DNA of 12,993 nt from Tieghemiomyces parasiticus (lineage: Eukaryota > Kickxellomycota > Dimargaritomycetes > Dimargaritales > Dimargaritaceae): the NCBI GenBank assembly GCA_027575765.1, contig JANBPT010001176.1:1-12993 (forward strand). The letters are read 5' to 3'. The position numbers and the translations under genes are program-made. The notes under the pieces were generated by a model. The model saw nothing but the letters and a program-made list of their open reading frames with translations. It did no database searches and was not told where the DNA came from. Below, in pieces: positions 1 through 9,871 of this stretch; the stretch's first letter is position 1; each line of letters begins with the position of its first letter.

Positions 1-722
1 CGCACGGTGACTGACATATTTCCTTTATAGCTGACCGCCAGCGTAACTTGGGTGTCCAGGCTGGACGGTGATACAGGATCAGCCGTGGTGGCGTTCCCGT
101 CTTCGATACCGGGACTAGCGGTAGTGGTGGTGGTAGTGGCGGCGGGGGTTTGATGGGGCACGGAAGGCGTATAGCCCATGGCTAGTTCAGCGGTCGCGAT
201 GACAGGGTTCAGCGCGTTAGGGGGGGTGCGCTCGCCCAATGTGAAGGGTGGCGGGTCGCCGGGGTCTTCACCGGCCTCCCGACTCGAGACGGAATAGACT
301 GATCCCTGCGATACTGGCACCGCTGGTGGTGGTGGTGGTGGGGATGGGGGCGGGTGCTGTTGCTCGGTCTGTCGAGTATAAAGCGCGCCGGAGGACGTAT
401 CCGCGACCTTATGTAGCGGTGCCGGAACTTCCTTGGCCGGTATTCGGGCGGAGGTCGTCATGCCTGGCCTGCCACCTTCGCTATTCACCGGTATATTATC
501 ACTGCCGGCCTGAGGGGTTTCCGGTAGGTAGAATTCCGGGTAGGGGTCGGTGATATCGAGGATTTCTACGTGGGGCGCCACGGACCCTAAATCGAGGTCC
601 GTTATGGACAAATCGCCTATCATGTCTGGTTTGGGCAGGGTGGCCAGGCGCGCGTTGAGGCGTTCCTGGATGGTCCGCGCTACACCTGAGTCCAGGCGGT
701 CCCAAAAGATTTGGAAGGACAT
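1..722 (-). CDS. MDM12: Mdm12, ERMES complex subunit (5' part; C-terminus outside window)
   Basis: Mdm12 is a soluble SMP/TULIP-domain subunit of the ERMES tether, which bridges ER and mitochondria and moves phospholipids. The frame opens at ATG 722-720. It encodes MSFQIFWDRLDSG, then IGDLSITDLDLGSVAPHVEI and LDITDPYPEFY, matching the conserved Mdm12 N-terminus in spacing and pattern. A Pro-rich linker (a run of six Pro) follows, as expected for the variable middle of the family. Near the edge the frame resumes SMP-like sequence (DTQVTLAVSYKGNMSVTV). In-frame TGA (212-210) and TAG (185-183) separate the two parts. I infer a phase-0 intron at about 314-183 (132 bases, donor GTATCG, CTAAC branch-like site, CTAG acceptor), giving exons 722-315 and 182-<1. 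The two parts lie in the same frame and the length matches other introns here. The donor is weaker than the GTARG donors of neighbouring genes, so the exact donor is uncertain. The gene diverges from the AlaRS gene. Identity is fairly sure. Confidence 0.82.
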   Translation of the reverse strand, partial: MSFQIFWDRLDSGVARTIQERLNARLATLPKPDMIGDLSITDLDLGSVAPHVEILDITDPYPEFYLPETPQAGSDNIPVNSEGGRPGMTTSARIPAKEVPAPLHKVADTSSGALYTRQTEQQHPPPSPPPPPPAVPVSQGSVYSVSSREAGEDPGDPPPFTLGERTPPNALNPVIATAELAMGYTPSVPHQTPAATTTTTTASPGIEDGNATTADPVSPSSLDTQVTLAVSYKGNMSVTV

Positions 723-1170
723 GGGTCCTCAGTTGGTAATGTTCAGGACCAGCCCGGATGGTGTGAGGAATGGGTCCTGGCGGGCCTCACGAAAGCGCAG
801 AGTGGTTGACAAGTTAGGCAAGCAGGTGAGGATTGCATCTCCAGTAACGGTAGAGGCCACGCGGTGATTGGTCCACAGGGATGGCATGCAGGCAGTGAAG
901 TAGATGCAGTCGGCCTGGGCGGGAAGCCAGGCGGTAATCTATACGTAGCTGCGAGTTAGCGACCAGCAGCGGAAGCACCACCCTGACCACTGTCAGGTCC
1001 AGCGAGAATCGCTCCACACTGTCTAGCCACCCTCGAAATCGGCCCATATTCCCCCAGGCTCATTCTTCGCCACTTGAAGAGACCCTCAAACCCCCTCTGT
1101 ACCAATACTACTGCTCCGAAAGGGAAATTACGGAATCTTATTCTAACCTTGGCCTTTACCCCGGATAGCA
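723..1170. promoter_or_regulatory. Divergent promoter region between MDM12 and the AlaRS gene
   Basis: These 448 bases lie between two start codons pointing away from each other, so both promoters must be here or inside the leaders. No TATA box is obvious on either side. A CCAAT pentamer lies on the plus strand near 1099, and an ATTGG (CCAAT on the minus strand) near 867, about 145 bases upstream of the MDM12 start. Short reading frames crossing this stretch look like chance frames. That both genes serve mitochondria and may be co-expressed is inference. Confidence 0.55.
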
Positions 1171-4307
<3,137 letters not shown>

Positions 4308-4984
4308 AATGTTCCCAGATTTGACGGTTCCGTCGGCTAGCATCCCGCCTATCGTTGCAAGTCATTACGATTTCAGATTTATGTATCATTACGACTGATA
4401 AGTATGTAGGTGTATCCCACTGCATCGCTCAAGCTCCGAAAAATAATAGTGACTAAAATATTGAAAGCCGCTGCGTTCCAGCTGACGACCATGCAATAGG
4501 GTGGCCGTAAACAAGGACGGGGCGTTCGAATGCCAGCGACGTAGTAACATATGGACATGGCGAAACCTTGCGGTGGAGAACACTCCGGGTCACATATAGT
4601 GCCAACTGCGAATGTGTTGGAATTCGTTATCCAGGGTAACCACATGGGGGGGGTAGTGAACGCACCCGAATAGGCTAAGCCGATACCTAGGAAATCACCA
4701 ATGATTACCACAGCATTCACTACTCCATAGTCCCTGCGAACAAGCATATCGCACCATTGGTAGACGGTCTAGATAGGGAACTTACTATCGTTCAGATTGT
4801 TTTCAAAGTACTGCTCACTCATACGGAAATCGAAGTCCAGGCTTCGCCAATGTACTCTCAAGCGTTCGCTATAAACGCCGCCCATGGAATAGAACTATGG
4901 ATAAGCCCGATGGGTAGTGACAACGCCTCTCAATTCTGTCCGCCAGTAGGCTTCGTCTATGGCTATCCTGCCGGCCGATAGCGG
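4308..4984. other. 677-base spacer without a convincing gene
   Basis: This holds the 3' end of the AlaRS transcript and the upstream region of the secreted-protein gene. It is less GC-rich than the flanking coding sequence. Two frames cross it: a 122-aa hydrophobic minus frame (4747-4379) and a 74-aa plus frame (4757-4981). Neither shows a family motif, so both are most likely chance. A G-run of eight sits near 4647. I see no clear polyadenylation hexamer on the plus strand here. Confidence 0.5.
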
Positions 4985-4992
4985 TATAAATA
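4985..4992 (+). promoter_or_regulatory. TATA box of the small secreted-protein gene
   Basis: TATAAATA lies 112 bases before the ATG at 5104. The bases between about 5015 and 5103 are almost purine-free (C/T with CA steps), as in leaders of strongly expressed fungal genes. The spacing puts the transcript start near 5015-5025. The purine-poor tract therefore probably forms the 5' leader. Confidence 0.7.
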
Positions 4993-5103
4993 GACCCGGA
5001 TATGCCTTTTCTCACAGCATACCAACCACCTTCACAACACATCATCCATACACAACCCTCACTTTCCTTCCCACCATCCCCCATCCTCACTCTCCTTGTA
5101 GCC

Positions 5104-5517
5104 ATGAAGCTCACCCTCCTCTTCGCTGTCCTCGCTCTGAGCTCACCCGTCGTCTGGGGTGCACCATACCCTAAAGAGGAAGTCAGGGAGGTTACCGGAT
5201 CCACCGGTTCGAGTAGTGCTTCGACGGGAAATCCTTCACCCTCAGCTCATGCTGGGCAAGGTACGCCAGTCAGATCCACGAACCCAAATTCTATTGATCT
5301 AACCGCAGTCAACAACGCATTGACAAGACAGAGAAGTTCCCCCAGGTTGAATGGAGAAGCCTCTACCAGCAGATCTTCCACCTCGCCGAGCGTTGGTGGA
5401 GGTTCTCAAGGCGCTGGCCAAACTGCTTCGGGACCTGGGGCTTCCCGGCTCCCTAATGGCAATCGTTCGTCGAGAACCACAGGACAGGGCACCGGTGGTC
5501 GTCGTAGCATTGGTTGA
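5104..5517 (+). CDS. Small secreted Ser/Gly/Thr-rich protein, orphan
   Basis: 137 aa from ATG 5104 to TGA 5515-5517. The N-terminus MKLTLLFAVLALSSPVVWG is a textbook signal peptide: one Lys, an 11-13 residue hydrophobic core, small residues before cleavage, then APYPKEEV. The mature part (~118 aa) is low complexity, rich in Ser, Gly, Thr, Pro and Arg, with no cysteine and no domain I recognise. It would be disordered and probably O-glycosylated. An in-frame ATG at 5002 exists but lies at the expected transcript start, upstream of the purine-poor leader, so 5104 is preferred. Caution: from about 5300 the other two frames also look protein-like (a Leu/Val-rich frame from 5351 to 5560, and one with QVEWRSLYQQIFHL). 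A frameshift or unrecognised splice could change the C-terminal half. The signal peptide is well supported; the rest is not. Confidence 0.6.
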   Translation: MKLTLLFAVLALSSPVVWGAPYPKEEVREVTGSTGSSSASTGNPSPSAHAGQGTPVRSTNPNSIDLTAVNNALTRQRSSPRLNGEASTSRSSTSPSVGGGSQGAGQTASGPGASRLPNGNRSSRTTGQGTGGRRSIG

Positions 5518-5893
5518 TAGAGTAATTCGCTCCATCATCACCACCACCTATCGTTTGTGAGTAGTTTCAGGCGATTCATTCACCTTCGTAAAGGGCCTTC
5601 AGCGTTGCAACCTTAACTGGGATTGAATGGCCTGACCACTCCCCGCATCCTAGTGCGGCTTTTTCCTCAAAACGTCACCAGAGTGGCTTTATCATTGCCT
5701 CAACAATGCCGGGCCTAATTGGCACGGTGGCCTCTGGCGCGCGGCAATCTACCCAAATAAAGCTCATCCTTAACTCTCTTTTCTGTTGCCTTACAGAACA
5801 ACCCTTGTAAAAATTGCAATTGACCATAATTATTTTTTAAGAAACTACGAACCACCCATTGGATAAAGAGAGTTACCAGTATCTAGGTAACAT
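5518..5893. other. Convergent 3' spacer
   Basis: This separates the stop codons of the plus-strand secreted-protein gene and the minus-strand helicase gene. It should hold both 3' ends. The plus strand has a canonical AATAAA at 5756. The minus strand has an AT-rich stretch around 5825-5845 (AATAAT variant), 50-70 bases after the helicase stop. No gene is seen. Confidence 0.6.
5756..5761 (+). terminator. Candidate poly(A) signal AATAAA
   Basis: A canonical hexamer 239 bases after the stop codon of the secreted-protein gene, in AT-rich surroundings. It is the only perfect hexamer I noticed on this strand in the convergent spacer. It probably sets the 3' end of that transcript, though fungi often use degenerate signals. 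Confidence 0.45.
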
Positions 5894-8131
5894 TTACTGG
5901 ATGACAGCCTTCTGCGACACAGCCCGACGGATACGGTCCGCCAGCTGGCGGTCGCGATTACCTACAAACGATATGACGCGACCGCGGCGACCCTGGCGAC
6001 CGGTACGCCCAGCGCGGTGGAGATAATCAATTGCCGTGGTGGGGAAATCGTACATGATAACGTGGGACACACCCATTGTGTCTAGACCGCGCGATGCGAT
6101 ATCGGTACAGACCAGGATACGCGGCCGGGACGTCGAAGCTGGCATAGTTCCAGTATCCGCTTCCTCCCCCTCGTCAGCTACTTTGGCGCTTTCTGCTGAG
6201 GTGGTAGTAGTGGTCCGTCCACGCGGAGAATGGGCAAACATGTCGACAATCTGGCGGCGTTCTTTCCCATCGTAAATGTCGCCGTGGAGTAGGAGGCACG
6301 GGATCCCGTGGTTTTTGAGGTACACGTTGACCTGGACGGCGGTGGATTTGCGGTTACAGAAAACCAGGATGCGGGCCCGCGGGAGACTCTGGAGGACGGT
6401 AGCCAGGTGAGCATCCTTCGTAGTCGAGTAATTGTCCGGGTACAAGAACGTATGCTGCGTGTGTGGCGGCACGCGGTGGAGGAACGGGGTAGTAATCCGG
6501 ACCAGGGCCTCATCGCGCGGAACTGAACCCGGGGACCCTTCCTCGCCGGCTAGGGTGTCCTCGATGAGTTGGACCACCGTCTTGGGTAGGGTGGCCGAGA
6601 CCAACGTACACTGGAAAAAGGCACCGGGCTTTGTGCCAGCTTTTTGCGCCATGCGCATGATCTTGAGGGTGGCCTCATCGAATCCGTTGTCGTTGAGCAT
6701 GGTATCCGCCTCATCTATCACTAGGTAGCGAAGGTCGCCGAAGCCGAGCAGGCCCTCCTCGTAGTAATCCAAAAACATGGACGGAGTGGCCACGACAAGG
6801 TCAACGGGACCCGACTCCAATGCATCCCGGATCTGGCGACGCGGAACGGCGTAGGTGATACCGAGCGAGCGAAACTTGGTGCGGTGGCTGAAGGCCTTAC
6901 ATACCGCCATCACCTGGGCGACTAATTCACGGCTGGGGACCACGATCAGGGCGCGGGGGCGGCCGGTGCGCCGGACGGCCAGGCTGGGCACGATCGGGGT
7001 TAGCGCCCCGGCCGCATCGTTGGCCGCCAGAATGGCCTTTCCTGCCTGCGCGGCCAGCTCGCGGGCCAGTTCCTCCTGGCGTTTGAGGTGATGAATCACC
7101 GGAAGGAGATAAGCCAGGGTCTTTCCCGATCCAGTTTCAGCGGCGCAGAGGACGTGCCGGCGCGAGTGTAGGGGTGTCTCGGGGTCGCCACGGCGAAGCA
7201 GCTCGGGGATGGCCAAGGACTGAATGGTGGTCGGTGTCATCACCTGGTCGCCGTCCTCACCCGTCCGGAAGTGGACCACGGCGCCGGCGCGCAACGAGTC
7301 CAGTAGCGTTTCGTCAAGGCCCAGGTCATTGAAAGTGACCCCGGCAAGCCGAGCTTCGAGTTCGGCGACGGCCTTGCCGCTAGCTGGGTTGGCCCGGGCC
7401 GCGGCAGACAATCGGTTGGGTAATTTTTCGGTCGAGGATGCAGAGGCGGGTAGCCCTCCTTCGTTGGAAATATTCTGTAGCTGGAACCGGGCCGGGATAA
7501 AGCCAGGCATCTTGGGTTTGGGTGCAGGAGTAGGTAACGGGGTCGAGGTTCGCACGGGGGCCGGGCGAGTGCCAGTTGGCTTGGCCCCCCCAAGGCCGGA
7601 TCTGTTGTCCTTCCAGGCCGTGGACGATTTGGATTGAGAATCCCGTGAGCGAGATGCGCGTTGGTTCTGAGCTCCCTGAGGACTCCGCGTAGAGTCCCCG
7701 GCGCGGCTTTCAGCCCGACGGCCGGGCCTCGTTGGTGGAGCCGCGGATCGCGACGGGCCGCCACCTCGCTTGTCGCGCCGGTCCGAGGTACCAGCGGTAT
7801 CCACTGACCGCGGGCGGTCCTGGCTCGACTGCTTACCGCGATACTGGGAAAAATTTCCCGGACGTCTAGCGCCTGAGCTCGCACCTTTACCCTTTAACGC
7901 ACCCCGGGCCGCAGAAAATGCAGACGGACGCGGGAGAGAGGCACCACGGGACCGCCCATTCCGGGTGTGGCGGCTGGTTCGTGTGGAGGAGCTCTGGAAT
8001 CGCTGGGTGCTAGTGAATGGACTGCTCAAGAGGCTGACGGGTAGGGATGGCGTGGTTTGGCCTAGGAAGCTGGTTAGGCTTAGTCGCTGGATATAGGGCC
8101 GAGCCCCGAGGCCTTTACTTAAACAGGTCAT
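5894..8131 (-). CDS. Mitochondrial DEAD-box RNA helicase, Mrh4/DDX28-like
   Basis: ATP-dependent RNA helicase, 745 aa, single exon. Visible motifs in order: aromatic F267 and Q304 (TTIQSLAIP) of the Q region; motif I AETGSGKT (331-338); Ia PSRELVAQV; Ib TPSMFLDY; II DEAD (473-476); III SAT (512-514); IV ILVFCNRKST; V TDIASRGLD (676-684); VI HRAGRTGRQG (705-714). All catalytic residues are intact. The N-terminus is basic and Ser/Thr-rich without acids, and includes TQRFQSSST, which resembles a mitochondrial presequence cleavage site. A long basic low-complexity region (about 50-230) precedes the core. The protein ends soon after motif VI. Yeast Mrh4 and human DDX28 act in assembly of the large mitoribosomal subunit. 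The mitochondrial leader, isolated basic region and short C-terminus suggest that role, but assignment to this subfamily rather than another mitochondrial DEAD-box group is inference. A Ser/Thr-rich insert of about 35 residues lies between motifs IV and V. Confidence 0.88.
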   Translation of the reverse strand: MTCLSKGLGARPYIQRLSLTSFLGQTTPSLPVSLLSSPFTSTQRFQSSSTRTSRHTRNGRSRGASLPRPSAFSAARGALKGKGASSGARRPGNFSQYRGKQSSQDRPRSVDTAGTSDRRDKRGGGPSRSAAPPTRPGRRAESRAGDSTRSPQGAQNQRASRSRDSQSKSSTAWKDNRSGLGGAKPTGTRPAPVRTSTPLPTPAPKPKMPGFIPARFQLQNISNEGGLPASASSTEKLPNRLSAAARANPASGKAVAELEARLAGVTFNDLGLDETLLDSLRAGAVVHFRTGEDGDQVMTPTTIQSLAIPELLRRGDPETPLHSRRHVLCAAETGSGKTLAYLLPVIHHLKRQEELARELAAQAGKAILAANDAAGALTPIVPSLAVRRTGRPRALIVVPSRELVAQVMAVCKAFSHRTKFRSLGITYAVPRRQIRDALESGPVDLVVATPSMFLDYYEEGLLGFGDLRYLVIDEADTMLNDNGFDEATLKIMRMAQKAGTKPGAFFQCTLVSATLPKTVVQLIEDTLAGEEGSPGSVPRDEALVRITTPFLHRVPPHTQHTFLYPDNYSTTKDAHLATVLQSLPRARILVFCNRKSTAVQVNVYLKNHGIPCLLLHGDIYDGKERRQIVDMFAHSPRGRTTTTTSAESAKVADEGEEADTGTMPASTSRPRILVCTDIASRGLDTMGVSHVIMYDFPTTAIDYLHRAGRTGRQGRRGRVISFVGNRDRQLADRIRRAVSQKAVIQ

Positions 8132-8313
8132 GGTTGCGCGAGGGCGGTGGGCAAATGGACCAGGTGGTAATGGAACGCAAGGTAGCTGTGGAGCTCAAGG
8201 CTAATTTCAGCGGCCTCAGATCAGTAACTGACCTGGGCGAGTCTACCGGCCAGTAAGCTGAACGCAAGGGGAATCCGCTGTTAGGTGATCTGGGTTGGAG
8301 TCACCAGGATTGA

Positions 8314-8323
8314 TTTTTTTTTT
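8314..8323 (-). promoter_or_regulatory. Poly(dA:dT) tract in the helicase promoter
   Basis: Ten T in a row on the plus strand (poly-A on the helicase sense strand), about 185 bases upstream of the helicase ATG. Such tracts exclude nucleosomes in fungal promoters. This is the only long homopolymer in this spacer. Promoter role is inferred from position. Confidence 0.4.
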
Positions 8324-8708
8324 CTCCAGGCTTAGACGCAAGCTGATATCCCATAGGCCTTTTGGTGTTGGTGGTTGTATATTAGGCGCTATCAACCCAC
8401 CAACTCAAATAGTAAAATCGACGGACTTAACATTAGCGTCAAGAATTTGACTTGCACTCTACGATTTTGTTGGATACTGCGTATGAACTTGTAAAGGGTG
8501 AATAGTGCAGATGATAATGTCATAATATGAACGCTTTACCCAAGCCCTCGATATGCCGTCAGCGAAGGCAATATCTAATATGGGTGGCAGCTAAGCCCAG
8601 ACAAACAGTGGTTATTTTGCTTGGTTAGCGCGGAAAAACTAGGGATATGGCAGCATTATAGATACAACGGAAGTCCACCTTCATCCGTCCAAATTATTTT
8701 TTCATTGT

Positions 8709-8883
8709 TGTGGACCGGTCCACACAACCCCGGCACCATCTCGCTCCCCTTTTACCAGTCGCGAACTATTGTAAGCTAGGGTTCGTTATAGGACTAAAAA
8801 GACTTAGTCACTTGCGACGGGCCCGTCGCCGAGTCCGCGCCATCGTTAACAGGAGGTTGTCCTGATATACTGATGGACAGTCC
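8709..8883. repeat. Cluster of palindromes and short hairpins
   Basis: Within 175 bases I can read: a perfect 16-base palindrome TGTGGACCGGTCCACA (8709-8724); an inverted repeat GACTAA/TTAGTC with a 6-base loop (8792-8809); a perfect 16-base palindrome GCGACGGGCCCGTCGC (8814-8829); a CAGGA/TCCTG hairpin with a 5-base loop (8850-8864); and GGACAGTCC (8875-8883). The centres of the two 16-base palindromes are 105 bases apart. They may be binding sites for dimeric regulators or part of a structured RNA. No coding frame covers them. Confidence 0.5.
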
Positions 8884-9199
8884 GGTCAATCCGACCCTCT
8901 TTATACGAACCTTTTCTGTTCATTGCGGCTCTATTTAAACTGCCACAATCGGCACCAAGAAATGAACTTTAATTCCATCTCGATTTTCTAATTAGCGTCG
9001 CCTACGATAACGTTTAAACTTTGATAGCTCTGCTCGTGCTCGCCGATCGGTTATCCTTTTACCCCTAACTCTCTCGTCGTCGCGCCCATCGCCCTTGGAT
9101 TCCTACGCCTTCATCTCATTAATTCCTTTCGTTATTGCGTACTCCGCTGACCGTTCACAACACCGTCCTTGCATTCTGCTGCTTGGTTGGCCATGGTAT

Positions 9200-9250
9200 T
9201 TCACAAGTTATAAATAGCCCAAGAATAAATCTTGGATTGCCGCTTGTGAA
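9200..9250 (+). repeat. Nested inverted repeat enclosing a TATA box
   Basis: Outer arms TTCACAAG (9200-9207) and CTTGTGAA (9243-9250) are an exact 8-base inverted repeat. Inside them lie TATAAATA (9209-9216) and an exact 6-base hairpin CCAAGA (9219-9224) / TCTTGG (9230-9235) with loop ATAAA. The arrangement is seen directly; its function is unknown. Confidence 0.55.
9209..9216 (+). promoter_or_regulatory. Upstream TATA box
   Basis: TATAAATA, identical to the TATA box of the secreted-protein gene at 4985. It lies 663 bases before the ATG at 9872. It would start a transcript near 9240 that holds the stem-loop at 9290-9328 and then a consensus 5' splice site GTAAGT at 9340. It may drive a leader exon of the gene at 9872 or a non-coding RNA. 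Confidence 0.4.
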
Positions 9251-9289
9251 CCCCTACGGGTGCCGCTATCGTCGATCAAAGTGAACGCC

Positions 9290-9328
9290 ACCACCTTCTA
9301 CCATTGGCACACAGCCAAGAAAGGTGGT
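9290..9328 (+). repeat. Two-tier stem-loop
   Basis: Outer arms ACCACCTT (9290-9297) and AAGGTGGT (9321-9328) pair perfectly. Within them TTGGC (9304-9308) and GCCAA (9314-9318) pair around loop ACACA, leaving a small asymmetric internal loop. It sits 12 bases before a GTAAGT 5' splice site (9340-9345), so if transcribed from the TATA box at 9209 it would be in the RNA. Confidence 0.5.
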
Positions 9329-9871
9329 CACAGACGACAGTAAGTTCTTTTTCAACCATTACTCCCTACGTTTCACCCCTCTTTTTTCACTCCTCGCGTT
9401 TCTCCGCGCCATATACTTCGCGCACCAACAACGGTCCATTTGATACCCAATGCACCTCTCTGGTGCCTCTCCAAAAAAGGGAAGACCCGAGCAGCGAGCG
9501 AATTCGCAAAGGAAAAAAAAATCACACTGTCTCCGACGGGCTCTAGCATTGGAGGAACCGGGCGACATTTGAAAATAATAATAATCAAGGCCAAGTATCC
9601 CTCCGTCCCGCAGTACTAAAATAGAAGGAACCGAGTTGTACACAAGGCTCACAAGGCGTTGTTGAGGCAACAAACGGCGGGCGAGTCCGACCCTGGAGTT
9701 GATGCGGCTCGAGAGATTAGCCCTATATAAATGCTCTGCAATGTCTGCCCTTGACACACCCACCAGACCCTCATCCCTCTCTATTCTGGCCTCCATTACT
9801 TCTGTGACTGCGCACCCTTGTCCTACACCTATCAATCTTTCCCACCCTCATCTCCTCAGAGCCTGTTTACC
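9329..9871. other. Promoter-leader region of the gene at 9872
   Basis: Non-coding as far as I can tell. It holds a GTAAGT donor (9340), a small hairpin GCACC/GGTGC (9452-9466), an A-run near 9513, a hairpin TTGTTG/CAACAA (9659-9673), the TATA box at 9724 and a C/T-rich leader. A pyrimidine-rich acceptor-like site ends at 9859 (TCATCTCCTCAG). It could join the 9339 exon end to the start-codon exon, giving a 520-base leader intron. A 158-aa minus frame (9835-9359) crosses the promoter and is probably chance. Confidence 0.45.
9724..9732 (+). promoter_or_regulatory. TATA box of the gene at 9872
   Basis: TATATAAAT lies 148 bases before the ATG at 9872, followed by a C/T-rich leader (about 9750-9868). 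This repeats the layout of the secreted-protein gene at 5104 (TATA, pyrimidine-rich leader, signal-peptide start). Confidence 0.65.

Larger units (their letters stand above)
8132..9208. other. 1.1-kb gene-free spacer upstream of the helicase
   Basis: No reading frame longer than about 60 codons lies between 8257 and 9208 on either strand. The first few hundred bases should hold the helicase promoter and leader. The sequence is AT-richer than the neighbouring genes. A compact set of inverted repeats occupies 8709-8883 (listed separately). I looked for tRNA T-arm signatures and found none. Confidence 0.55.

Noticed and set aside
4379..4747. A hydrophobic 122-aa minus-strand frame that resembles a small membrane protein.
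   Set aside because: No recognisable motif, no evident promoter or leader for the minus strand, and it lies in AT-richer spacer where hydrophobic chance frames are common.
4758..4771. A 14-base sequence TGGTAGACGGTCTA occurs here and again at 12908-12921, and contains the near-palindrome TAGACGGTCTA.
   Set aside because: By simple counting about 0.3 such 14-base pairs are expected by chance in 13 kb, and nothing around the two copies is shared. The second copy also overlaps the stop of a possible gene tail.
8875..8900. A GGTC...GACC stretch near 8883-8897 that recalls a tRNA T-arm.
   Set aside because: The T-loop consensus TTCGA is absent, and no acceptor or anticodon stem can be placed around it.
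9359..9835. A 158-aa minus-strand frame.
   Set aside because: It runs back over the TATA box and C/T-rich leader of the plus-strand gene at 9872 and has no domain-like features. I judge it a chance frame.
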